Both the position numbers and the translations under genes were made by a program. From positions 6,388,001 to 6,448,000 of the forward strand of contig OU612073.1 in the NCBI GenBank assembly GCA_914767715.1: a DNA stretch of 60,000 nucleotides, read 5' to 3'. This document shows positions 33,637 through 43,415 of this stretch, piece by piece (positions within the stretch are counted from its first letter, which is position 1; the number at the start of each line of letters is the position of its first letter). Below the pieces are notes generated by a model. The model was not told where the DNA came from. It saw only the letters and a list, made by a program, of their open reading frames with translations, and ran no database searches. The DNA is from Membranipora membranacea (Eukaryota; Bryozoa; Gymnolaemata; Cheilostomatida; Membraniporidae).

Positions 33637-36343
33637 ATGATGGAATCGAAAGGTAATAAAGATTATGAGAGCATTGTTAGATGGGGCAGAATTACAGGCT
33701 TGCTACTTTGTCTCAGCTTTATGTTACATGTTAGCACTATTGGATTTGGAATTTACCTGAGAGACAAGCATGATGCTTTACAACAGGTTAGTACATGGTT
33801 AATTGTCTAATTGTACAGATTTAAGATCAGCAGAGGATACTGAACTTAGTCTATATGAATGAAGGAAAGATCGCAATATTAGTTCTTGGTATATGGTATA
33901 TGGTTCTTAACAGTCAATCCCCTCAATTCAACATCTTTTATTCAGTACTGTACCAATCTAATTTATTGAGTTAGTCTAGATGTTAGGAAGAATATCATGG
34001 CAACTTAGTGACAAAGATCTAAAAAAAAAATTATAGTAATAAATACTTAGCGATAGATAAAACAATCATTGTCATAACACTGCAGTAAATATTGACATAT
34101 CACAATATTTTCCAGCAATTTGAGGTAGTAAAAGAGGAGCTTGGCGAGACTCAACCAGCAGCTGTGGAAACAAATCTAGATGATGGCTTCATAAAGACGA
34201 TTCATAAAAGGCGCAGTAAGTAAAACTTACCTTTAGATGCTTTTAGCCTCAATGCTATCTAGCCCATCTTCCAACTGCGATCTTGAGTTCACAAATCGAA
34301 TATTACAATGTTTAGGATCTAGTGGTAGACATTTTCAATCGCACTACATTCTGTCTTGGCATTAAAAATATCATTTATCATGACAACTCTTCAATACATA
34401 AGGGGTCAAGCTGTAAATCTATAGTACCAATAATTTTTGTAGCAAAGCGCCCTACACAACGACGAGCAATTAGTAACGCGAGATTTAGACAGAGAGGGGT
34501 TACAAGACGTAATGGTGGAAGAAGTTGTACCTGTCCTCCTGGTCCTCCAGGTCCTCCAGGCCCTCGTGGATCTGCTGGTGCAAAAGGTAAGGGCTGATAT
34601 GTGAAAATAACAACCTAATATTCCTTTGCAAAAACAGCCACAGTCATATCGTATATCATTTTATATTTAATATCGTATTTTCGTACTGGGAATGATTTCT
34701 TTTGCCGAAGCCTCTTACTTCCATTATACAATCCAACCTGTTTTATATTACGTTACAGGAGAAACAAGCTTTAGCGGAGAATTACACCCTGTCGTAGGTC
34801 CTCCAGGAATAAAAGGTCAAAGAGGTGAGTTGAGTCATTTTTTGTCATAAGATTGATTGATCGGTTGATTAAAAAAAGGTTGCATAAAATCGGATGTCAT
34901 ATCACACGCCTCATCCCGAAGCATGGGCGGCGAAATATTATTTTGCTTTAATGGCAAGGCCGCAATGTCTGCGTCAGTTTTTGCTCTCAGTTTTCAGGCA
35001 GGTCGGAGCACACCTGGGGGCCAACCAAACTCCAGTAGAAGATAGACTGCAGAGGGATTTGAACCCACAACCTTCATCACTTGCGTGTTGAAGACGGCGC
35101 TCTAACCAACTGAGCTACCTCCTACTCCTAGTCCTAGATCTAAATTTTTACCATTAATTGGGACTTTCTCATTCTGTATTATCGCTCACTAGAAGGTTTT
35201 TGCTAATCTAATGCGAAATGTTAATGTATAGACCTCTGTTAAGCCAACTCCCATCTAGGAAACACTTGAAATTCACTGTAACTCAACACGAAAAGTGCAA
35301 TGACCTAAGAGGTTGTGTGAAGTATTAACTTCAACTGTAAGATCATGGACATACAACCATGAAATATTATTGGATTGCCAATAGTGAAAAGCTGACTTCA
35401 CATCCATTTAGTCAGCACCCATGGAGCTGTCCCTATCCTATTGTCTCAGAATATCTCGTTTTTTTCTTTTGGGCAGTACACAATCACTTAATTTAGCAGA
35501 ATTAAAATACTATAGAAGAATTGTATCCATGGTGCAAAATTCTGTATTTATGGTGTTCAAAAAATGGTTTTAGGCTCTAAAGGTGATAGAGGAACTATTG
35601 GTACTCCAGGAACTAATGGAATACCTGGTAACCCAGGCACTAACGGCCTGCCAGGGGCTGAAGGAAGAAGAGGAGATAGTGGTATTCAAGGTACACCTGG
35701 AGCAAGAGGTGTTGAGGGATTGACTGGACAATCTGGTTCAAATGGAATACCTGGTTTACCAGGACAAGCAGGAGCCCCTGGATCTTTTGGCCAGCCTGGA
35801 TTACCAGGAAATAATGGATTCCATGGACTGCCCGGAGCACCTGGTACAGCTGGAGCTGATGGACAAGATGGTGCGGCTGGAGCCAATGGGCAGAATGGAG
35901 CAGCTGGAGCTGCTGGAGTCAATGGGCAAAATGGCGTGGCTGGACCGACTGGAGCCAATGGGCAGAATGGAGCGGCTGGACCGACTGGACCAACTGGACC
36001 GACCGGACCAATTGGTGCCAATGGGCAGAATGGACAAGCTGGAGCCAATGGGCAGAATGGACAGGATGGAGCCAATGGAGCCAATGGGCTGAATGGACAA
36101 GATGGAGCCAATGGGCAGAATGGACAAGCTGGACCGACTGGACCGACTGGGCAGAATGGAGTGAATGGACAAGCTGGGCAGAATGGGCTGAATGGACGGA
36201 ACGGACGGGATGGACAAGCTGGACCGACTGGACCGACTGGGCAGAATGGAGTGAATGGACAAGCTGGGCAGAATGGGCTGAATGGACGGAACGGACGGGA
36301 TGGACAACCTGGTACACCTATTTTTGTTGATGGTGATGGTTGA
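33637..36343 (+). CDS. Type II transmembrane collagen-like protein
   Basis: Membrane-anchored collagen. Exons 33637-33786, 34116-34215, 34443-34586, 34759-34824 and 35574-36343 join in phase to 1230 nt, 409 residues. Residues 1-18 are cytoplasmic, 19-41 a signal-anchor (ITGLLLCLSFMLHVSTIGF...), so the C-terminus is extracellular. A basic stretch at 81-91 (KRRTKRPTQRR) could be cut by a furin-like protease, as in membrane collagens XIII, XXIII and XXV. CTCPPGPPGPPG at 112 starts the Gly-X-Y repeats; one imperfection (about 133-144) precedes an uninterrupted run to residue 401. The later repeats are low in proline and rich in Asn and Gln (GANGQNG, GLNGQDG). An exact 90-bp tandem duplication lies at 36121-36210/36211-36300. 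It ends PIFVDGDG without a trimerisation domain. A Met codon at 33571 is in frame but would put a second hydrophobic stretch in front, so I prefer 33637. Confidence 0.85.
34868..35128 (-). mobile_element. tRNA-derived SINE, copy 2
   Basis: Minus-strand head GGTAGCTCAGTTGGTTAGAG (A box) and GGTTCAAATCCC (B box), then the shared body and a longer tail (GCCGCCCATGCTTCGGGATG, then TGATATGACATCCGAT). In collagen intron 4, antisense to the host. Confidence 0.85.
36121..36300 (+). repeat. Exact 90-bp tandem duplication in the collagen exon
   Basis: 36121-36210 and 36211-36300 are identical base for base (TGGACAAGCTGGACCGACTG... through ...GGAACGGACGGGA). Ten codon triplets (30 residues, ten Gly-X-Y units) are duplicated in frame, which points to recent unequal exchange or a collapsed assembly. 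Confidence 0.95.
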
Positions 36344-37753
36344 CCTGTTATTTCTTTAACCTTTTCATAAAAAGAAAATGTTTTACTTATGTCGGTTTCA
36401 TCCATGCAAAAAATGACTAGAACATAAATGGCATAAAAAAGAATTAAGAAAATAAATTTTTTCAGCAAAAGATATTATATATAATTCTATTCATTCATTA
36501 TTTTAATTAACTACTTAATGACATTAATTATCATCACCTGCATCACCTACAGCAAACTATCACACTGTATAATAGACACAGCCATTGATATTAATTTATG
36601 GAATAGTGGTAAAATACACAGTATGGCTATTTGTGGATAAATGACATTAGTATAGAACTTTGTGTCAGTAATTGGATCTAGACAAAATTCTGACAGTTTT
36701 ATTGCTATGCATTGACGACATCCCAGTAACGAGCTTCAAAAACTCAGGCAAGCTACTTGACAAATGTTCACAAGGGCCAGTTGTAGCATTAACTGAACTT
36801 TTGGACCAATCAAAGATGAGACATTGTTTCCAGCAATCATACATAAATTGCCATGTGCTTGTTCAGGGGCAGATATGTTCCCTAAACCATGAATATATAT
36901 CAGTGGTCGCAGCAGTAAGCAGTATGCTTTATTGAACTGCTGCTAGCCTAAGAAATCCACATGGCGGCTGATCTTCAAAGGGGACAAATCTGAAAATCCG
37001 AATTAATTGCTAGTCATACCATTAATACAAATTTATGGATCAGTGGTAAAATACGTCATAGCATGGCTATTTGTGGAGATATTCCATCGGTATAAACCTT
37101 TGTGACAGGACATGAATAAAGCTATAAAATCTGGCAGCTTATATGTTATGCATTTATCGACGTCCCAAAAACAACCTTCGAAAATTCAGGTAAAAATTTA
37201 CAAGGGTCAGCTAATTACGATTCTGAACCTGTGGACCACTCAAAGATGAGAAATGCGGTCAAGCAAACATACATAAACCGAAATAGGCTTGTTGAGGGTC
37301 AGATATGTTTCTCTCATCCATATAATACACTTTAGTGAGTCATACTAAAAATTGTGCTGCTGGGTGTGATCAATTAATCCTCCATTCTATCCTAACTGTT
37401 CAAAAAGTCTATTGTACTATAAACAGTGATCACAGCTTAGAAATTGGCCTCTGTTTGATAATGAACAGGAAACTGCATTGAAAAGTGTTAGAAAATAAGT
37501 CAATGATAAGTGTCAATATTACGGACGGACGCACGGCGCAGAAGTGCAACTTTCTGAACAACATTTTTTTGTAATTGAGATGGTCGGAAAGAAATGTATC
37601 GGATGTTTTACTGCTGCCATTTACGCAATAAGTGGGCGCTGAGTGTTTTGATTTCGAAAATGTTTTGAAATATCGGGAGCAACATTGAAGGTATACACAA
37701 GATTGGATCACCACAGAGAAATCATATTATCTTGTCAGAATTGAAAACTGAGA
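36344..37753. other. Spacer between collagen and the PAN-like gene
   Basis: Mostly the tandem repeat pair above. 37346-37753 shows no recognised coding region; the open frame at 37430-37714 on the minus strand lacks any family motif. Confidence 0.4.
36590..37345 (+). repeat. Tandem pair of a dispersed repeat
   Basis: Two diverged units of about 430 bp (36590-37020, 37025-37345). Shared blocks: AATTTATGGA-CAGTGGTAAA, GCATGGCTATTTGTGGA, CAATGG-CAGTT, ACAAGGGTCAGCT and CTCAAAGATGAGA. A third relative lies at 3785-4000. No open frame or inverted ends. Confidence 0.65.
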
Positions 37754-40700
37754 ATGAATATCTTAAAGGGACTTCTTCTCAAAGTAGAAGTATTATCTCT
37801 TCTTATTGCTGTCGCTACATTTGGAATTGTCGTAACAAATGGTCTGCATGCCATGGAGGTGAGATTACCTGTTTAAACTTTGAAAACTTATAACCGACGA
37901 ACCTTGTCCTGTTTCTGCCAAATGGTTAGAAAGGTCGAGCCTAAAATGAGAGACACAAGTGATGATTGAGGAGCTTTGTCACGCGGCTACTTTCTTTGTA
38001 GCCAGGTGACAGAGCTATGGCGATCCACAGATGGATGTTGCACATGAAGAATAGCTCAAGATAAATCTCCTAAGCTATCTTTATTGCTACCATGAAAGCT
38101 ATTATCACAACAGCCAATACTTTCACTCGACTGAAATACTGTTATGTTCTGAAAAGTCATGTGACATGCAAGGTGTCATCATAACAAGCAAGTAAACAAA
38201 ATCGGGAGGAGCGCTTTTTATCTAGCTACTCAGGAAGCAGGGGCGTTTATTCTAAAAAATTTCACTCACTGACTTTTTAGAGATGAACATAATGATCGGG
38301 CACAGCCCGATCCACACGCCGTAGGCGTGGCGGGGAGGAAGTGGGAGGGGGCTAATTTTTGCATATCGGTAGCAAAATAGTGCAAGCAGAGAGGTATTTC
38401 AATAGCTCACTGAGCTGTTGGGTACTTTCAGAAAACAACTCAATAGCAGTAGAAGATTACGGTAAAAATGCTCCAGTTATAAAGCACCCATTTGAAAAAA
38501 AACTGAGCTCAAAGGGATTCGAACCCACAACAATCTTATTAACAGTGATAAATAGGCAGACGCTCTACACACTGAGCTATTCAGCCATTCTCCTTATATT
38601 AATTAATTGGAAATATTGATGGATACGATGTAAAAGTAAGAAGGTGATTGACCAATTAGCCCAGAAGTTATGAGTGAAACACCATGGAAAGAAGCATGGT
38701 GGTAGTGATTGAGTATAGGAATGCACTATCCGTTATCAATGATTCAGTGGGTAACTAAACATGTATTAATGTGTGTAATTTAATTAATCTGATCATTTCT
38801 ACCTGGTTATATAATGTGGAAAGTGAGAAATTATCAGACTCCAAAATAACTTGATAAGTTAGCTTTCAAAGTGTTTAGGAAAGCAAAAAACAACCACTGT
38901 TCATATCAAAGCTTTGCTTGTAGCAATGAACAAAAAAATTAGTTTTTTTTCGCAGAAGTACATTATTGAATGATGTAACCTTATTTAAAGTTCGAAAATC
39001 CAGGGTCTAGAAGGGTCTAGAGCACGTTATCTCCCCTGTCACAGATTAACATTAAGATATCTTTGACTCCGTTACCTTTGAGGAATACTGCTTCTTTATT
39101 TTCTTATTTTTATTTCTAGTGTAAGTAGAGCAGCCTTGTAATTCTACTAGGCAAGCCAGGGCTAGGCTTACTGCTATACTGTAAGGGAATCGTCATTTTA
39201 GTGTGATCCGTTACAGGGGATATAACATACTCTAGACCCTGGGTTTTAGCACTTTGAATTAGATCACATCATTCAATAATGTCCTTGTGCAAGTAAATTT
39301 AGTTTCTTTGTTCATTGCTACGGGGAAACAGTGGTTGTTCTTTGCTTTCCTAAGCACTTTGATGGTGAAGAATTATTGATCTGTTAAATTAAAAGGAAAA
39401 ATATATATTTGCATATTTTGCTTTCTATTGGAATATGACTAGTGCACATTTTAATCATTATTATGCCTAAGTACTAAATTGCAATAAGTTGAAATTATGC
39501 TACATCCTTTGATATAGTTTGATGGGAGTGTTTGCACATCTCATTCAATACTCAATGCATAGAGAACACATTGGTTCGCTATAACCCTACTGTTTTCGAA
39601 ATCAAATTTCAAACATTTGCTGTCAAAATTCTATAACTGTGTCGTATTGTATAGTGATGCAGTGAAATTCTGTAAAAGAACAGGTTTGTTAAACTAAAAT
39701 AGCCTAGGATCACCATATTGCACATCCTAACATCCTAATTTTTCGGGAAAATAGTGTTAAGTTCAACATCCAATATAACCATAATAGTCGACTGTATATA
39801 TAGCACACATACATACAACATGTACCTTGATCATTTGCTGTGTCAAAATGTTCCTCGATATTCATAAAGTGGTGGCAGACAGTATTTTAATAATTCATAG
39901 TTTGTGTATAGCATTAGAAAATTTCTACTCGAAAAAAACTTGATATAATATTGATATTCACAAATTAACTTACACTTAAAAATTAGCGCATGTATGACCT
40001 TGTAAAAACTATGTACAAACCGGTTAGAGACAATCCATTCCAGGGCCGTAGTTCTAGGTGAGGCAGGGAGGCACTGCCTCCCCTTGAAAGCTAAATACAG
40101 TAGCCTAAAAACACTCTAGTTGAATAATCCATGTCAGAATCAGCTCCTCTGGGATTTCCATTTGCTTGCTATACGGCTTAAAAATTCTCAGGGGGGAGGT
40201 TACTGGTGATGCTTTGGACACGCCTCAGACTTTGGCCTCCCCTTCCATTTTTCTAATCTACGGCCCTGCATTCCCCTTCATTTCATCTTGGGTTGTCCAT
40301 AGACATGATAGCGAAAAAATTTAAACGAATTATTCATCATCATTGAATTCAGGATCAATACCGTTATGGCACGGCTGTAGTTTAGGAAAAAATGGTAGGG
40401 GAGGCGGAAATCCTAGAGGGTGTGAAGTAACACCAGGTTGGGTTTGCTCCCCCTGAGTTTCCAGCCTCCAAAGCGTTTTAATGATATATATAATAATATA
40501 TAATAGCAAATGGAAGTTCCAAATGAGCTGATTCTGATATGGAATATTCAATTAAAGCAATTTAAGGCCACTCTATTGAGCATTCTATGGGAGGCAGAGC
40601 GTCCCTGCCTCCCCTAGAACTACGGGCCTGTATGGTCATTACTTCTTTGAAAAATCATAGCCGCTTTCTCCAGATTCAAATTAATGGATAATATGTGAAT

Positions 40701-42144
40701 ATTGTGCCGCATGTCTGCTTTTGACCTGCCTGCAAACTGAAACCATTTTGACCAGAGCCTTGCCATGGCCATGTCTTGACATCAGCCATGTCTTGTCATG
40801 TGGAACTTTTGCATGGCAATATATTTTCTTCATGGACAGGTTTTTTTTTCTTCCTTTTTTTTAAACTTTATAGACAGAACATTCATTGGATGAGAATGTT
40901 TTTTATTAATCAGCCATTGAGAGAAAAACAGTAATTGTGTCATGAGATTTCTTGTCATGGAATAAGGATGTTTTGTAATGGGTATTACTTGTGCTGCCAT
41001 ATCTCGTCATAGCCATTTCTTGTCTTGGTGTTCCAAAGTTACAGATAGCACTCAAGCTGCACACTGCATAGCCTTGACAAGCTTCATTCGTTGGGTGGGG
41101 CGGGTGGGTGGTTCCTCTCCCCTACAACAAAGCTGGTCAAAACAGTCTAAAATCTGCCCCTCGGGGGTCTTTTAGCTGAATCCCATAAAACTCATACCCT
41201 ATTATGCAGGCAGAATAATCATCATATTATGACCTTTTACATAGTGCCATTTATGGGATAAACAGCAATTGAATTTTATTGTCACATTGATTTTTTGATT
41301 TATTGTCTCCTCTCATGGAATGGGGAAATAAGTCATAATCATCCTGATGTATTTTCTCTGGGCGATCGGCACATATGGAAGTTGCACTATAGTCTGAAGG
41401 TGTCACGTGACAAAAGTGCAAAAAAAAAGAAAATTAAAACCGTATCAAACTGAGATAATTCCATCATACAGAGTATATTAGACAGTTGATCCACTATTGC
41501 TTGTATAACTCTGATGGATCGAGCATGAATCAATTCTGGAAACCATATTTTTCCTCTATATTGTATACAGAGGCTTGACTACTTAATGTACCACATGGTC
41601 TTATATGCATTGGCTTGATCAGCAAATAAAGTGGATAGATTAATGATAATAGTTAAAATATACTCAGCGATAAACATGATAATGCTGCCATCTCAAAGTT
41701 GGTGCCAATACAGAATCCAGTTGTTGTTAGTTACCATGCGGATAATTGTATAGCTTCATGTCATTTTCACCCACCAACCACCCTATATTGCAAAACATAG
41801 CAATGGTGTCTATTTTTTTCCTTCCATGCTAAGTCAAAAATTTTGACAATGGAAAACGTGTATCATCCGGACGATCTTTTAAACTTTGTGTTGCCTTGTT
41901 TTTTTTTCAGAATGACAAATATGATGTTATCACCGATCAATGTGTTACATCGTTAGGCCGGGAGAAGAAGCCAAGGATCACTTCACTCATAAAATGTGTG
42001 CTCTACTGTGCCAGCCATCAGGATAGCTGTGGAGCAGTAACATTTACTACTGAGAGGAAAGAATGCTGGGTGGCGAATGCTGGAGTTTCTACAGATTGCG
42101 ATTCCTTAGCTCAGCAGTCAAGTTTCCAAACAGTAATCATATAA
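37754..42144 (+). CDS. Small secreted Cys-rich protein with PAN/apple-like core
   Basis: Exons 37754-37858 and 41911-42144 join at phase 0 (GAG|AAT), giving 112 residues. The donor is GAG|GTGAGA, the acceptor a T-rich tract ending TTTTCAG. Residues 1-30 contain a hydrophobic run (VLSLLIAVATFGIVVTNG) fitting a signal peptide or anchor. The mature part has six cysteines in the pattern C-x18-C-x3-C-x6-C-x12-C-x9-C: QCVTSLG, then IKCVLYCASHQDSCGAVTFT, ECWVANAG and TDC. The CxxxC......C.AVTF.......C spacing resembles PAN/apple folds, which bind proteins or carbohydrates outside the cell. The intron of about 4 kb is packed with transposons. No close homologue recognised; function not assigned. Confidence 0.65.
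37971..38018. repeat. Short foldback, same family as 721-811
   Basis: AGCTTTGTCACGCGGCTAC and GTAGCCAGGTGACAGAGCT form near-perfect arms around a short loop. Confidence 0.5.
38022..38715. mobile_element. Dispersed element with a tRNA-like segment
   Basis: Two blocks reappear as reverse complement at 44430-44815: GATGGATGTTGCACATG through AATAGCTCAAGAT... (38028-38200), and AAGAAGGTGATTGACCAATT, GCCCAGAAGTTATGAGTG (38635-38700). Between them, 38512-38587 on the minus strand is tRNA-like: A box TAGCTCAGTGTGTAGAGCG, B box GGTTCGAATCCC. The acceptor stem does not pair, so it is not a working tRNA. The 44.4 kb copy lacks this middle part. Non-coding; class unknown. Confidence 0.55.
38855..39375. 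repeat. Long imperfect inverted repeat
   Basis: Left arm: CTTTCAAAGTGTTTAGGAAAG, CAACCACTGTT, CATTATTGAATGATGT, CCAGGGTCTAG. Right arm: CTAGACCCTGGG, ACATCATTCAATAATG, CAGTGGTTGTTC, CTTTCCTAAGCACTTTG. Arms of about 170 bp around a loop of about 170 bp. Confidence 0.65.
40041..40268 (+). mobile_element. hAT-like MITE with 5-bp target duplication, unit 1
   Basis: 228 bp, ends CAGGGCCGTAG ... CTACGGCCCTG (perfect 11-bp terminal inverted repeats), flanked by CATTC on both sides (40036-40040 and 40269-40273). Confidence 0.85.
40370..40630 (-). mobile_element. hAT-like MITE with 5-bp target duplication, unit 2 (inverted)
   Basis: 261 bp, in opposite orientation to unit 1. On the minus strand it starts CAGGCCCGTAGTTCTAGG and ends CTACAGCCGTG, flanked on the plus strand by TATGG at 40365-40369 and 40631-40635. 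It shares internal blocks with unit 1 (AGAATCAGCTC, TTCCATTTGCT, AGGATTTCCGCC). An AT-rich insertion (TATATATAATAATATATAAT) lengthens it. Confidence 0.85.
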
Positions 42145-43415
42145 CATGTCTGGTTTTAGTGGGCTTCAAAATTTAAATAACATGTAGTTTGAATAATCCA
42201 AATCTAAGCGCAATATGACTGTGCTATTTTTAAAGCGGGCAATTATTTCAATCTGAAGGTATATATGCTAGAGCCATATCCTGCAATAAATGTATTGTTA
42301 AAATTTACAAGTTTAAATAATATTTATTGTGACTTTACAAACTCATCATCAAGTTGGTTAGTTAATACAGGAAGGTTGAGAAAGCTCTCTGGTTCAAACA
42401 ACAAAAATGTGGGAAAGGTCAAATAATACCCGATTACTTTGCTGTGGTAAAAAATTTGACTACTGGGATAATTAATTATGATTTGCAACTTAGAAAAATG
42501 GGTATTTGTGCTGCAAGGGAGGCACACCAACAAGCTCGAGTGTGTGTCTTAGATGTAGTCACGCGGGGGGGGGGGGGGGGTAGCTAAAGGATTCACTCAG
42601 ATGAGAGCTTTTGACATGCAATGTAATCATGGCAGGGCTGTCATCTCTTTCCCATGCACAAATAACTCCCACATTGTTGCCATTTGAATCGGAGAGTTTG
42701 GACAATTTCTGAGATTAACTCCCTGCTTGAACTAACCAATTTCCTGATGAGTTTGCAATAGCAATTTAATTATGTATGATGTATTGTAATAGAACATGTG
42801 TTATTGTATTTTTTTTCATTTTAAATTGTGAAAACTGTTAGATGTAGTCACATCTGTTACAAACGCCAAGTTCTCTTAATTTTTATCATGATTAGTCAAG
42901 TTGTCAACACGAAATAAAATCAAACGCAACAGGAAACGTAAGCAAATATACATGATCAAGACTAGGTTTATTCTTTATGGTCAGAATATGATTATCTTTG
43001 GTGGGTATCAGGATATGGACAAAAAAAATCTACAATCGAGTTAAACATGCACTGTGATAATGGCTTATAATTGATATAAAAACTAAGTTATGGCTATGAG
43101 AACAAAATAAGTTTCATAATAGTCTATTTACAATAACATAGATCAGCCTTGTCCATTTTTTCTTACATAAAGTTTCTCCTATAGCTAGCTTTTGACTAGT
43201 CCACCAATTTCGAATGAGAGCTATGAATTAGAGAGGAGAAACTCCAAACACAAACACAAAATAAATTATTAAATTTCAAAAATCCAACAATTGTATACTT
43301 CACTAATACCACTTTTCATCATGTTATAAAGGTTATCAGTTGCTGAGTTGACTCCCATCCCATCAAACAACCAACAATCCACCTCAACTGCAAACATTGC
43401 CATTTGATTTAGGTC
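42145..43415. other. Spacer between convergent PAN-like and FATP genes
   Basis: No gene seen. Contains a poly-G run at about 42566-42580. Confidence 0.45.

Noticed and set aside
35686-36468. Long minus-strand open frames opposite the collagen exon
   Set aside because: They mirror the Gly-X-Y repeat periodicity; the plus frame has proper splice sites and a coherent protein.
38512-38587. Functional tRNA gene on the minus strand
   Set aside because: A and B boxes are present but the acceptor stem ends do not pair and the anticodon arm is unclear.
40041-40630. One large 590-bp foldback transposon
   Set aside because: Each half has its own 5-bp duplication, so these are two inverted insertions.
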